From JBFWUW01 sp050247075 (GTDB lineage: Bacteria; Planctomycetota; Planctomycetia; Pirellulales; JBFWUW01), in contig JBFWUW010000014.1 in assembly GCA_050247075.1 (NCBI GenBank), forward strand, positions 41,279 through 105,278: a stretch of DNA of 64,000 bases, read 5' to 3'. The notes beneath the pieces were generated by a model, which saw nothing but the letters and a program-made list of their open reading frames with translations, was not told where the DNA came from and made no database searches. Made by a program: the position numbers and the translations under genes. Shown here piece after piece: positions 43,635-52,616 of this stretch. The first letter of the stretch is position 1, and each line of letters starts with the position of its first letter.

Positions 43635-45107
43635 ATGCCAACCCGCAAGGCTTTAAACTCAAGCACGCGCGCCAGCGGTGATACGGTGCCGGCATTGACC
43701 CGGCGGCACTTCTTTGGCGAGTGCGGGCTGGGCGTGGGCAAGATCGCACTGGCCTCGCTGTTGACACAAGGGGCTCGCGCGACGCTTTTTGCCGACGGCC
43801 AGCCAACGGGTGCCGCGGCACGTCCCGCGCCCCATTTTCCGGCCAAGGTCAAGAATATAATTCACCTGTTCATGGCCGGCGCGCCAAGCCAACTGGAACT
43901 GTTCGACGACAAGCCGGTCTTGAACAAGCATGATGGGCAGCCGGTACCGCAAGAATTGCTGGCGGGCCAGCGATACGCCTTCATTTTGCCAAACTCCAAG
44001 TTGTTGGGATCGCAGTACCGATTTTCGCGGCACGGCCAGTGCGGAGCCAGCCTGTCCCAAATGTTGCCCAACTTGGGCCGTGTGGCCGACCAGATCACGA
44101 TCATCAAGTCGCTGCATACCGACCAATTCAATCACGCGCCGGCCGAGATTTTCTTATTGACCGGCTCGCCGTTGCCCGGCCGGCCCAGCCTGGGATCGTG
44201 GGTCAACTACGGTTTGGGCAGCGAGGCCGAGGACTTGCCTGGCTTTGTCGTGCTGAGCAGCGGCAGCGGAACCAGTGGCGGCGTGGCCAGTTGGTCGAGC
44301 GGGTTCTTGCCCACAGCGTACCAGGGCGTCCCCTTCCGCTCGCAAGGAGACGCCGTGCTGCACGTTTCCAATCCGCCGGGCATCGACGCCGCCGCGCAGC
44401 GCGACTCGCTCGATCTGGCGCGAACCCTCAACGAGCGACGCCTGGCCCAGGTGGGCGATCCCGAAATCGCCACGCGGATTAGCGCTTATGAGATGGCCTT
44501 CCGCATGCAAACGAGCGCCCCTGGCCTGATGGACCTTACTCAAGAAACGGCCGCCACGCTGGATGCCTACAACGTCAAGCCGGACGAACCTTCATTCGCC
44601 AAGAACTGCCTGTTGGCCCGGCGGCTGGTGGAGCGGGGCGTGCGGTTTGTGTCGGTCGTGCATCACAGTTGGGACCACCATTCCGACGTGGCGGGGGGTG
44701 TCCGCGACCAGTGTGCCCTGACCGACCAACCCTCGGCCGCGCTGGTGGAAGATCTAAAACAACGCGGATTGCTGGACGACACGCTGGTGATCTGGGGAGG
44801 CGAGTTTGGCCGCACGCCAATGGTGGAGTCCAACGTCTCCCTCAAACGCACGCTGGGACGCGACCATCACCCGCACGCGTTTAGCATGTGGATGGCGGGT
44901 GGCGGCTTGAAGCCGGGACTGACGCTGGGGGCCACCGATGACCTGGGCTTCAAATCCGTGGAGGATCCGGTCCACATTCACGACCTGCAAGCCACGATCT
45001 TGCATTTGCTAGGGCTAGATCACGAGCGCCTGACTTACACGCACCAGGGCCGCAATTACCGCCTGACCGACGTACATGGCCAGGTGGTGAGGAAGATTTT
45101 GGCGTAG
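43635..45107 (+). CDS. DUF1501 family protein (Tat-type leader)
   Basis: A 490-residue protein with a leader TRRHFFGECGLGVGKIALAS (twin Arg). Conserved DUF1501 segments: IIHLFMAGAPSQLELFDDKP, VVHHSWDHHSD and VIWGGEFGRTPMVES, with DHHPHAFSMWMAGGG carrying further metal-type residues. It is 4 bases after the cytochrome gene and presumably co-translated. The TAG stop (45105-45107) is one end of a 32-bp GTAG...CTAC element. Confidence 0.93.
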   Translation: MPTRKALNSSTRASGDTVPALTRRHFFGECGLGVGKIALASLLTQGARATLFADGQPTGAAARPAPHFPAKVKNIIHLFMAGAPSQLELFDDKPVLNKHDGQPVPQELLAGQRYAFILPNSKLLGSQYRFSRHGQCGASLSQMLPNLGRVADQITIIKSLHTDQFNHAPAEIFLLTGSPLPGRPSLGSWVNYGLGSEAEDLPGFVVLSSGSGTSGGVASWSSGFLPTAYQGVPFRSQGDAVLHVSNPPGIDAAAQRDSLDLARTLNERRLAQVGDPEIATRISAYEMAFRMQTSAPGLMDLTQETAATLDAYNVKPDEPSFAKNCLLARRLVERGVRFVSVVHHSWDHHSDVAGGVRDQCALTDQPSAALVEDLKQRGLLDDTLVIWGGEFGRTPMVESNVSLKRTLGRDHHPHAFSMWMAGGGLKPGLTLGATDDLGFKSVEDPVHIHDLQATILHLLGLDHERLTYTHQGRNYRLTDVHGQVVRKILA

Positions 45108-45135
45108 GTTGATCGGCGATGGTATCGCCTCCTAC
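45104..45135. repeat. Short GTAG...CTAC element supplying two stop codons
   Basis: GTAG at 45104-45107 contains the DUF1501 stop; CTAC at 45132-45135 contains, on the minus strand, the cphA stop TAG. The sequence between carries the family A core GGCGATGGTATCGCC (one mismatch). The two genes converge on this 32-bp unit. Confidence 0.9.
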
Positions 45136-47849
45136 AACGCTGCCCCCACCGGGACGTTGCCGGCGCGGAGCGTGTTGACCAGAATCTTGCGCGATTCCGC
45201 TGCCGCCTGGCGGGCTTCAGTCGCTGCCGGATGCTCGGCCAGGCAGCCGCCAGATTCCAAAAAGGTGCGGACGTAATCGACTGTTTCGTCGATTTCATCG
45301 GCCTGAATGACCAGCAACTCGCCCGGCTGGGCCAGGCTTAAAGCGGCCTGGACCGACTTGATCGCGCCGCGGACCTCGTGGATTTCGGCCACCCTGCCGC
45401 CATCGGCCAGGCCCTGCTGGAAGAGCCGCATGATCTCGCCTTCCGCCCGGCCGCGCAGGTAGTGGTCTTCGTACAAGATTACGCGGTCAAAGGCATCCCC
45501 CAGCAGTTTTCCCTGGCGGACGAAGTCGCAATCGCGGCGGTCGCCGGCGGCGGAATAGACACACAAGCGCTTCGCATGGGGAAACGGCTCGATGGCTTCG
45601 ATGATCGCCAGCAAGGCCGACGGATTGTGGCCATAGTCGATGATGACCGTTTGTCCGCCGATCTCCAGCAGGTTGAAACGGCCGGGGCAGGTATTGAGGT
45701 TGTTGGAGAAAGTCTCTAGCGCACCGCGGATTGTCTCTAGGCCCACGCCCAGCGACCAGGCAGCGGCGACCGACGCCAAGGTGTTTTCCACCTGAAAGCC
45801 GACCATACCGTTGTGCGTCAAGGGGACGCGCACCAGCGGCAGTAGCATTGTTTCGCGGTCGCCTTCAGCCAGAATGATCTCGCCCTGGCGGACAAATACC
45901 GCGCGGCCTCCCGTGCTGACATGCTGGCGCAGAACACCGTTGTTGGCGTCCAGGGCAAACATCACGGTCTTGCCCAGGCAATGGTCCGCCATAGCCGCGA
46001 CCAACGGATCGGCGGCATTCAGAACGGCCGAGCCATCCCGCGAAACCGCCTCAACCGTGCAACGCTTAACGACGGCCATCTCTTCGGGAGTGTCGATCTC
46101 GCCGATGCCCAGGTGGTCCCCTTCGGCAATGTTGGTCACGACCGCCACGTCGCAGCGGTCGAAACCGAGGCCTGCTCGCAAGATGCCGCCGCGGGCGGTT
46201 TCCAAAACGGCCGCCTCGACCTTGGGATTCATTAGAATGGCCTTGGCGCTGCCCGGCCCGCTGCAATCGCCCTTGTCGATGCGCTGCCCGTCGATATAGA
46301 TGCCGTCGGTGCAGCACATCCCCACGCGGCGGCCCGCCCGTTTGAGAATGTGCGTGATAAACCGCGTCGTGGTCGTCTTGCCATTGGTCCCCGTGACAGT
46401 CACGATCGGCACGCGGCCCGTCTGGCCTTCGGGAAACATGCTGTCGATGATAGCGTCGCCCACGGGGCGGGGCTGCCCGTCGGAGGGTTCAATGTGCATC
46501 CGCAGGCCGGGTCCGGCGTTGACCTCCACGATGATCCCGCCCTGTTCCTCCAGCGGCTGGGTAATGTCGGTGCAGACAATATCGACTCCGGCAATGTCCA
46601 GCCCGATCACGCGGACGGCGTCGATGGCGTGCTGGGCGACCGAGGGATGTACGGAGTCGGTGACATCGCAGGCGGTGCCGCCCGTGCTGAGGTTTCCGTT
46701 GCGGCGAATGAGCACCTTGCGGCCAGCCGCGGGAACCGACAACGGCGTGCAGCCTTGGTCTTCCAAGACCTGCAGGGCGACAGGGTCGAGCTTGATCTTG
46801 GTCAGCGACTTGCCGTGGTCCTCGCCACGTCGCGGGTCTGCATTGACGCGGTCGATCAGTTCCAGAATGTTCAAACGGCCATCGCCCAGCACATGGGCTG
46901 GCTCGCGCCGCGCGGCGGCGACCAGCTTGCCGTCGATGACCAGCAAGCGGTGGTCAGAGCCAGGGGCGAACTTCTCGACCATGATAGACGAGCCTTCCTC
47001 CTTCGCGGCGGCGAAAGCGGCCACGACTTGCTCGCGCGTCGACAAATTGGTCGCCACGCCGCGGCCGTGGTTGCCGTATTGCGGCTTCACCACCACCGGC
47101 AGGCCGATATCGCAGGCGGCTTCCCAGGCGTCGTCCGCATTTTCCACCGGTCGCCCGACGGGCACCGGCACGCCAATCGTTTGCAGCAGATCGCGAGTCA
47201 GGTCTTTGTCCTGGGCGATCGACTCGGCAATGGCGCTGGTGTTGTCGCTCTCGGCGGCAATGATGCGGCGCTGATGCGTGCCGTGGCCAAACTGCACCAT
47301 GCTGCCCGTGTTCAGCCGGCGGAATGGAATGCCGCGGCGGGTGGCCGCCTCCACGATCGACCGCGTACTAGGGCCCAGGCAAATGTCTTGGGCCAGTTCC
47401 CGCAGCCGGGCAAGTTCGCCGCGGACTTCAAACGGCTGGCCTAGAATGGCCGCTAGCACCAGGTTCCGAGCGGTTTCCAGACAGGCTTTGGCCAAAGCCT
47501 CTTCTTCAAACTCAACCGCGATCTTGAACACGCCCGGCGTGCGGGTATCGCGAATCCGCCCAAACGAGACCGCCGTGCCTGCCAATGTTTGCAACTCTAG
47601 CGTTACGTGCTCCAGCACTTCGGCCAGCGGCATGTCGCGGTGCAGATGATCGAAGAAGCCGCCGGCTTCACCCAGGCAGCAGCGATGATCGGCCAGGGTG
47701 GGCAGCCAAGACAGCAGGCGGTCGTTAAAGCCGGCGAGCGAACTGCTTGTCTGGTTCGCGTATTCTCCCAGGTCTACCCACGCCTCAAGGACGGAAAACC
47801 TCGCCCACACGTTCGGTCCACGCAAGGCCAGGACCTTCTTAAACTCCAC
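45132..47849 (-). CDS. cphA: Cyanophycin synthetase
   Basis: A 905-residue protein from GTG 47849, preceded by TGGAGGTG 7 bases upstream as ribosome-binding site. The order of domains matches CphA: N-terminal region with RNLVLAAI; ATP-grasp (VVKPQYGNHGRGVATNLS, IMVEKFAPGSDHRLLVI, IIVEVNAGPGLRMH) that adds aspartate; then a Mur-ligase-like domain (VTVTGTNGKTTTTRFI, ETARGGILRAGL, IIDYGHNPSA) that adds arginine. The enzyme makes the nitrogen-storage polymer multi-L-arginyl-poly-aspartate. No cyanophycinase gene (cphB) is seen nearby, so degradation genes must lie elsewhere or the polymer differs. Confidence 0.95.
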   Translation of the reverse strand: MEFKKVLALRGPNVWARFSVLEAWVDLGEYANQTSSSLAGFNDRLLSWLPTLADHRCCLGEAGGFFDHLHRDMPLAEVLEHVTLELQTLAGTAVSFGRIRDTRTPGVFKIAVEFEEEALAKACLETARNLVLAAILGQPFEVRGELARLRELAQDICLGPSTRSIVEAATRRGIPFRRLNTGSMVQFGHGTHQRRIIAAESDNTSAIAESIAQDKDLTRDLLQTIGVPVPVGRPVENADDAWEAACDIGLPVVVKPQYGNHGRGVATNLSTREQVVAAFAAAKEEGSSIMVEKFAPGSDHRLLVIDGKLVAAARREPAHVLGDGRLNILELIDRVNADPRRGEDHGKSLTKIKLDPVALQVLEDQGCTPLSVPAAGRKVLIRRNGNLSTGGTACDVTDSVHPSVAQHAIDAVRVIGLDIAGVDIVCTDITQPLEEQGGIIVEVNAGPGLRMHIEPSDGQPRPVGDAIIDSMFPEGQTGRVPIVTVTGTNGKTTTTRFITHILKRAGRRVGMCCTDGIYIDGQRIDKGDCSGPGSAKAILMNPKVEAAVLETARGGILRAGLGFDRCDVAVVTNIAEGDHLGIGEIDTPEEMAVVKRCTVEAVSRDGSAVLNAADPLVAAMADHCLGKTVMFALDANNGVLRQHVSTGGRAVFVRQGEIILAEGDRETMLLPLVRVPLTHNGMVGFQVENTLASVAAAWSLGVGLETIRGALETFSNNLNTCPGRFNLLEIGGQTVIIDYGHNPSALLAIIEAIEPFPHAKRLCVYSAAGDRRDCDFVRQGKLLGDAFDRVILYEDHYLRGRAEGEIMRLFQQGLADGGRVAEIHEVRGAIKSVQAALSLAQPGELLVIQADEIDETVDYVRTFLESGGCLAEHPAATEARQAAAESRKILVNTLRAGNVPVGAAL

Positions 47850-48738
47850 AAAGCACCTCCAGGGATACCTACTTCGCACGCAGCCGGTGTTTCCGTTTTC
47901 CTGGCGTCTACCGCCGAAACACTAGCGCGCTAGTTTGATTCTGTTCGGGTGCCGAATCGTCAGCCATCCCGGAGTGCGTTCCGCCGAGCACTCTATCGGT
48001 TATGAGATGCCGCTCATCGGCATCTGGTGTACGTTAATTCCTTGACGGCTGTTTACAGGCAAATGCTGGGCCACGTTCTCTTCGATCCGCATCGTTTTTT
48101 TGCCCCATCACTGCCAGCAAGGCGACAACAAGTTATCGGACTAAAGGTGTTACGTACTGTCGCGGCAGCTTCAAAAATGTCGTCCAGGCCGATCGGCCAG
48201 GCAAGTCGAGTTGGTAACCAACTGGGCCTCTTTACAAATCGCCAAAGTATCGATGATGGCCAAAAGGGCAATCTGGTGGCAAGAAATCCGACTCCATGAT
48301 CCCCATGAGGCAACGAGGCCGTCAAGATGATGGGCGGTCAGCATGAAAGCCTGAACAACGAAATCGTTCGGCTCCGCCGGATTTGGCCCGACCGCTTCCT
48401 GGCCAGGCATGAGATGCCCGGCTTATAGCAATCGCCGTGCCGCCGGCCTTCCTGAAGCTATTGTCAGCCAACAGGTTCCGAACCTCGAAGCGGAAAATCT
48501 CATCGACCACGCCGCCAATTAAATTCCACCGGCAACGGCTGGCGATAAGTCACTGGCGGCCAGCACCTTCGGCATGGCAAGTCCTCGAAAACTGACAAGT
48601 TTCACACATTGGCCAGCCGTTTGCAGGCCCGCAAGGCCCAATCTTTGGTGATGGCAAGTTTCGTTCGTATAATCGGCTGTACAATTCTTTTGGATACTTC
48701 CTGGCCGCAGTGGCTATTTTTTGCACAGGAGCCGGCGG
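47850..48738. other. Long spacer without recognised gene
   Basis: About 890 bases between cphA and the histidine kinase. Both strands have short open frames (around 48027-48325) but none has protein-like composition or a good start. A short plus-strand frame near 48327-48428 ending at a TAG is of unclear status. A palindrome TTGGTAACCAA is at about 48210. The last 100 bases carry a promoter candidate for the kinase. Confidence 0.5.
48645..48673 (+). promoter_or_regulatory. Candidate sigma-70-type promoter for the histidine kinase
   Basis: TTGGTG (48645-48650), 17-bp spacer, TATAAT (48668-48673). The -10 is consensus, the -35 matches only 3 of 6. Predicted transcript start is about 60 bases before the kinase ATG. 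Confidence 0.3.
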
Positions 48739-50292
48739 ATGCACTCGCGGGTGATGTTTCGAATTATCGCCCCGATGGCGGCCGTCAGCTTGCTACTGCT
48801 AACGGTGGGGGCGACGGCCGCCTGGTACGTCCATCGGCAAAACAAACAGGCCACCCTGGTCTTAAGCCGCAACCTCGACGCCGGCCTGAACAGCGAGCGG
48901 TTGGTGAGTGCCATCCAGGATGTCCGCCAGGAACTTGACCGCTGTATCAACCAGGGCGAGCCCGAATACTTGGAAAACGCCCTGGAGATACGAGAGGAGA
49001 CGACCCTCTATTTGGAGGGGGTGGCGCGGTTTGACCCAGACGAGGAATTAGAAGACCTAATCGCCCGCACGCGCCGCGGGCACGAGCGAATTTTTGACTC
49101 CATCGCGGAACTGGCCGAGGAGCCGCCGGGGGATGACTTGGCGCAACAGGTCCACGAACTCACCCAAGAACTCAAGCCGGAACTGTTGGTCCCCGCGCGC
49201 GAATTGTTGGAATACAACCGGGCCGAGACACAGCGCGACAGCGAGCGCAACAAGGCTATCGCCGACCGCGTTGGCTTGGGGTTGCTGCTGTTGGGTGCTT
49301 GCGGCGCTGCCGCCGGCTTGCTGGCCGGGTATGGAATTGCCCGCGGCGTCAGCCGTTCGATCGTGCAACTAAGCCTGCCCATTCAAGACACCGCCGGCAT
49401 GCTCAACGAAGTCGTCGGTCCGATTACGGTGGCCACCGGCGCTAGCCTGGGTGAACTGGAAGTGATCCTCCGCGTCATCGCCAAGGAGACCAGCGCCATG
49501 GTCAAACGCCTGCAAGACGCCCAGCGCACGGAACTGCGGTCGGAACAAATGGCCGCCATAGGCCAGTTGGCCGCCGGCTTGGCGCACGAGTTGCGCAACC
49601 CGTTGACTTCGATGAAGGCGCTGGTGCAATTGGCGGGCGAATCGAAGGACGAATCTGGCTTGCATGGCCGCGACCTGGCGGTGCTGGAGGAAGAAATTGT
49701 CCGCCTGGAATTGCTGACGCAAACCTTTCTGGACTTTGCCCGGCCGCAGCAGCTTGACCAGCGGACGCTCGATCTGGGTTCGCTGGTGGAACGCACGGTA
49801 AGCGTAGTGTCGGGCCGGGCGCTGCAACAAGGCGTTAAGATCGGTTTTCAACGCGCTGGCGAACCTGCTTTGGTCACGGCCGACCCCATGCAAATACGCC
49901 AGGTTGTCTTAAACCTGCTGCTTAACAGCTTGGACGTGCTGCCCCAAGGTGGAACGATCGAGATACAACTCACGGAGCAAGCGCCCGACGATGGCCAGGC
50001 GGGGGGAACCGGACAACCTTGGCTGGCACTTCACATGCGCGACAGCGGTCCCGGCCTGCCCGCAGGCCAGGAAGAGCGAATTTTTGAGCCGTTTGTCAGT
50101 ACGCGCGAGACCGGCATGGGGCTGGGGCTATCGATCTGCAAGCGGATTATCGAAGCCCACGGCGGCCAAATTTCGGCCAGCAACCATGCCGCCGGCGGTG
50201 CCGAGTTTCTCGTCCTGCTGCCCGGCCAGAAGGCATCCCCCGCGGCCAGCGAACCTGTACCAGACAATATCATCGCCCACGCGGAAGTTTGA
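48739..50292 (+). CDS. Sensor histidine kinase (NtrB/AtoS-like)
   Basis: A 517-residue protein from ATG 48739 (AGGAG ribosome-binding site at about 48726). Two TM helices (about 6-28 and 180-205) bracket a helical extracytoplasmic domain. The HisKA motif GLAHELRNPLTSMK carries phospho-acceptor His283. The HATPase domain shows LNLLLNSLDVLP (N box), DSGPGLP (G1) and GMGLGLSICKRIIEAHGG (G2). The next gene, 39 bases downstream, encodes the matching sigma-54 response regulator, so the two form one two-component system. The signal sensed is unknown. Confidence 0.93.
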   Translation: MHSRVMFRIIAPMAAVSLLLLTVGATAAWYVHRQNKQATLVLSRNLDAGLNSERLVSAIQDVRQELDRCINQGEPEYLENALEIREETTLYLEGVARFDPDEELEDLIARTRRGHERIFDSIAELAEEPPGDDLAQQVHELTQELKPELLVPARELLEYNRAETQRDSERNKAIADRVGLGLLLLGACGAAAGLLAGYGIARGVSRSIVQLSLPIQDTAGMLNEVVGPITVATGASLGELEVILRVIAKETSAMVKRLQDAQRTELRSEQMAAIGQLAAGLAHELRNPLTSMKALVQLAGESKDESGLHGRDLAVLEEEIVRLELLTQTFLDFARPQQLDQRTLDLGSLVERTVSVVSGRALQQGVKIGFQRAGEPALVTADPMQIRQVVLNLLLNSLDVLPQGGTIEIQLTEQAPDDGQAGGTGQPWLALHMRDSGPGLPAGQEERIFEPFVSTRETGMGLGLSICKRIIEAHGGQISASNHAAGGAEFLVLLPGQKASPAASEPVPDNIIAHAEV

Positions 50293-50331
50293 ACCACGCA
50301 TGGCCGTTCCGTTTCTTACCAGGATCTCTCC

Positions 50332-51807
50332 ATGCAAACCTTGCTGGTGGTCGATGACGAACCCAATGTGCTGTATTCGCTGGAACGCAGCCTCCAGTCC
50401 GAAAGCGTGCGGGTAATTACCGCGCACACGGCCCAAGAGGGGATTGAACTCGTCCGGCAGCGGCGTCCCGACGTAGTGATTCTCGATATTCGCCTGCCGG
50501 ACATGTCGGGCTTGGACGCCTTCGCCCGCATTCACGAGCAAGATCCGCGGCTGCCGGTGATTATGATCACGGCCTTCGCCGCCACCGAGACCGCCATTGA
50601 AGCCATGAAGCGAGGCGCGTTCGAGTATCTGCTGAAGCCGTTCGACGTGCGCCACGTCCGCGAGGTCGTAGGCCGCGCGTTAGAACTCAGCCGGCTGGTG
50701 CATGTGCCGGCCGTCTTTGCCGACGGAGAGGCCGACGACAAGGCCGACCGCATCGTGGGCAATTGCCAACCGATGCAAGAAGTCTATAAAGCCATTGGCC
50801 GCGTTGCGCCGCTCGATGTCAACGTCTTGATCCTGGGGGAAAGCGGCACCGGCAAGGAACTGGTGGCCCGGGCCGTCTACCAACATAGCCGGCGGGCCGA
50901 TAAGCCGTTTCTGGCGATCAATTGCGCCGCGATTCCAGAGACCCTGCTGGAAAGCGAACTGTTTGGCCACGAGCGCGGCGCGTTCACCGGGGCCGACCGC
51001 CGCCGCATTGGCAAGTTCGAGCAGGCCCACGGCGGCACGATCTTGCTCGATGAAATCGGCGACATGACCCCCGCCACCCAGGCCAAGGTGCTGCGCGTGT
51101 TGCAGGATCAGCGGTTTGAACGCCTGGGAGGGGGCGAAACCATTCAGGCCGACGTGCGGGTGATCGCCGCCACCAATCAAAACCTGTCGCGGTTTGTCGC
51201 CGACGGAAAATTCCGCCTCGATTTGTACTATCGTCTCAAGGTGTACACCATCTTGTTGCCTCCCTTACGCGAGCGCACGGGCGACATGCCGCTGCTGATC
51301 GAACATTTCCTGCGGCGATATAACGCCGAATTGGGAAAGTCGGTTCGCTCTGTCGGTCCCGACGCACTGCCGCTGCTGGAGCAGTACCCTTGGCCAGGCA
51401 ATATCCGCGAGTTGCAAAGCACGCTGAAGTTCGCCATGGTCAATGCCCGCGGTGACATTCTCACCGCCGACTGTTTGCCACCGGGGTTTCCCGAGGAACA
51501 AGACAACGCCGCGGCGGTTGGCGCTAGCGAAGGGCAGATAGACGTGGCGGCTCTGACGAAAAGGCTGCTAGCCACCGGTGAGGAAGATATTTACCGCAAG
51601 GTACTGCTCGTCGTCGATCGGGCCATTTTGGGCGAAGTCCTCAAGTTCGCGGCGGGCAACCAGGTGGAAGCCAGCCAAATCCTGGGAATCTCTCGCACCA
51701 CGCTGCGGACCAAATTGCGGGCACTGGGCCTGGCCGTGGAAAAGCAATTGCTGTCGGAAAATAACCAGGGTGAACAGAATCTGGACAGCGATGGGCCAGA
51801 TCGGTAG
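50332..51807 (+). CDS. NtrC-family sigma-54-dependent response regulator
   Basis: A 491-residue protein: receiver domain (LVVDDEPN, phospho-acceptor Asp52 in VILDIRLPDMSG), AAA+ domain with Walker A GESGTGKE (about residue 169), ERGAFTGAD (the sigma-54 contact loop GAFTGA) and ATNQNLSRFV, then a C-terminal Fis-type helix-turn-helix (NQVEASQILGISRTTLRTKL). It activates sigma-54 promoters when phosphorylated by the adjacent kinase. Length is normal. Confidence 0.95.
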   Translation: MQTLLVVDDEPNVLYSLERSLQSESVRVITAHTAQEGIELVRQRRPDVVILDIRLPDMSGLDAFARIHEQDPRLPVIMITAFAATETAIEAMKRGAFEYLLKPFDVRHVREVVGRALELSRLVHVPAVFADGEADDKADRIVGNCQPMQEVYKAIGRVAPLDVNVLILGESGTGKELVARAVYQHSRRADKPFLAINCAAIPETLLESELFGHERGAFTGADRRRIGKFEQAHGGTILLDEIGDMTPATQAKVLRVLQDQRFERLGGGETIQADVRVIAATNQNLSRFVADGKFRLDLYYRLKVYTILLPPLRERTGDMPLLIEHFLRRYNAELGKSVRSVGPDALPLLEQYPWPGNIRELQSTLKFAMVNARGDILTADCLPPGFPEEQDNAAAVGASEGQIDVAALTKRLLATGEEDIYRKVLLVVDRAILGEVLKFAAGNQVEASQILGISRTTLRTKLRALGLAVEKQLLSENNQGEQNLDSDGPDR

Positions 51808-51881
51808 TGGCCGCCTGCCCTACAAAAAGTTCTTTTGGGGGAGTTGGCGCTGGGGGTCGGATTATTTTCCGTGGCAATCTC

Positions 51882-51976
51882 AGCCCCGGAAGGGGCGACA
51901 GTTAATAGCCACGCGGCGTAAGCCCGTGGTGAGTGATTCTCCCAACAACGTCGTAAGCCCCGGCAGGGGCCGATAG
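51882..51976. repeat. Structured GC-rich repeat after the response-regulator gene (family D)
   Basis: Two copies of AGCCCCGG(A/C)AGGGGC (51882 and 51956) flank the hairpin CCACGCGG...CCCGTGG. I recognise this repeat type from other planctomycete genomes (memory). It lies 75 bases after the stop and could be a 3' structure. Confidence 0.7.
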
Positions 51977-52039
51977 TAGTGCAACGATACCCACTGACCG
52001 CAAGAATCAGATAGCAAGTGGCCAATGGATCGCGAACAG

Positions 52040-52174
52040 AAGAACCACGGATCACACGGATTTCACGGATAAAATCCGGCGGGCACGCCCGCAATCGACC
52101 AATACTTTGAACTGCATCGCGTGACGTCGGCGACGCCAATCTTATCCGTGAAATCCGTGCGATCCGTGGTTTCT
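52040..52174. repeat. Nonamer-array inverted repeat (family C, copy 3)
   Basis: Left arm 52040-52070: units of 9 bp (ACCACGGAT, CACACGGAT, TTCACGGAT). Right arm 52144-52174 has inverted units ATCCGTGAA, ATCCGTGCG, ATCCGTGGT. The ends (AGAACCACG / CGTGGTTTCT) match copies 1 and 2, but the nonamer core is different. Confidence 0.85.
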
Positions 52175-52261
52175 AGACTTTTGGTCGTGGGCCATTCGTC
52201 AACCTTTGATTGAAACCGCTCGAGTTCAGGAAGGTATTTCGGACTATCATCCGATGGAACT

Positions 52262-52277
52262 TGGCTCTTACCTCGCA
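52262..52277 (+). promoter_or_regulatory. Weak candidate sigma-54 promoter
   Basis: TGGCTC, 5-base spacer, TCGCA: GG and GC are 12 bases apart as in -24/-12 promoters, with two mismatches to TGGCAC-N5-TTGCA. It lies about 105 bases before the small membrane protein gene and just after an NtrC-type regulator gene. It could be chance. Confidence 0.2.
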
Positions 52278-52383
52278 TTGCCAGTCCGGCATGGACTTTG
52301 CAATGTATCGCCACCGAAATAGTACGCGCCGCTGCCATGTTGCTAGCACCGCCAGCGTGGCAACAATTCAAACGGGCAATCAC

Positions 52384-52599
52384 ATGCTCCCTTTGTCCCC
52401 CACAACACCCGCCGCCGAAGCCCCCACTCAGGGTACGGCGCGCATCGAGCTGCGCCGGGTCGATGTGGTCAAGGGCAACGCTCCGCTGCGGGCCAACTCC
52501 GTCACGCGGCGGCTGGGCTTGGCGATTTGGCTCTTGGCCGCCGCCTGCCTGGTGTTGGGGGCCTTGGTCTGGTGGCAGTTGCTGCGCGCGCTGCCATAG
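52384..52599 (+). CDS. Small single-TM protein (71 aa)
   Basis: A 71-residue protein from ATG 52384. The first ~45 residues are polar and basic; the C-terminus is one TM helix (AIWLLAAACLVLGALVWWQ) with a short tail. The methyltransferase gene starts 17 bases after its stop, so the two are likely co-transcribed. No known family. Confidence 0.55.
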   Translation: MLPLSPTTPAAEAPTQGTARIELRRVDVVKGNAPLRANSVTRRLGLAIWLLAAACLVLGALVWWQLLRALP

Positions 52600-52616
52600 G
52601 TCATTCTTAGGCTTCC

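Noticed and set aside
48027..48325. Overlapping short frames on both strands between cphA and the kinase
   Set aside because: Neither has protein-like composition or a good start; no evidence to choose one.
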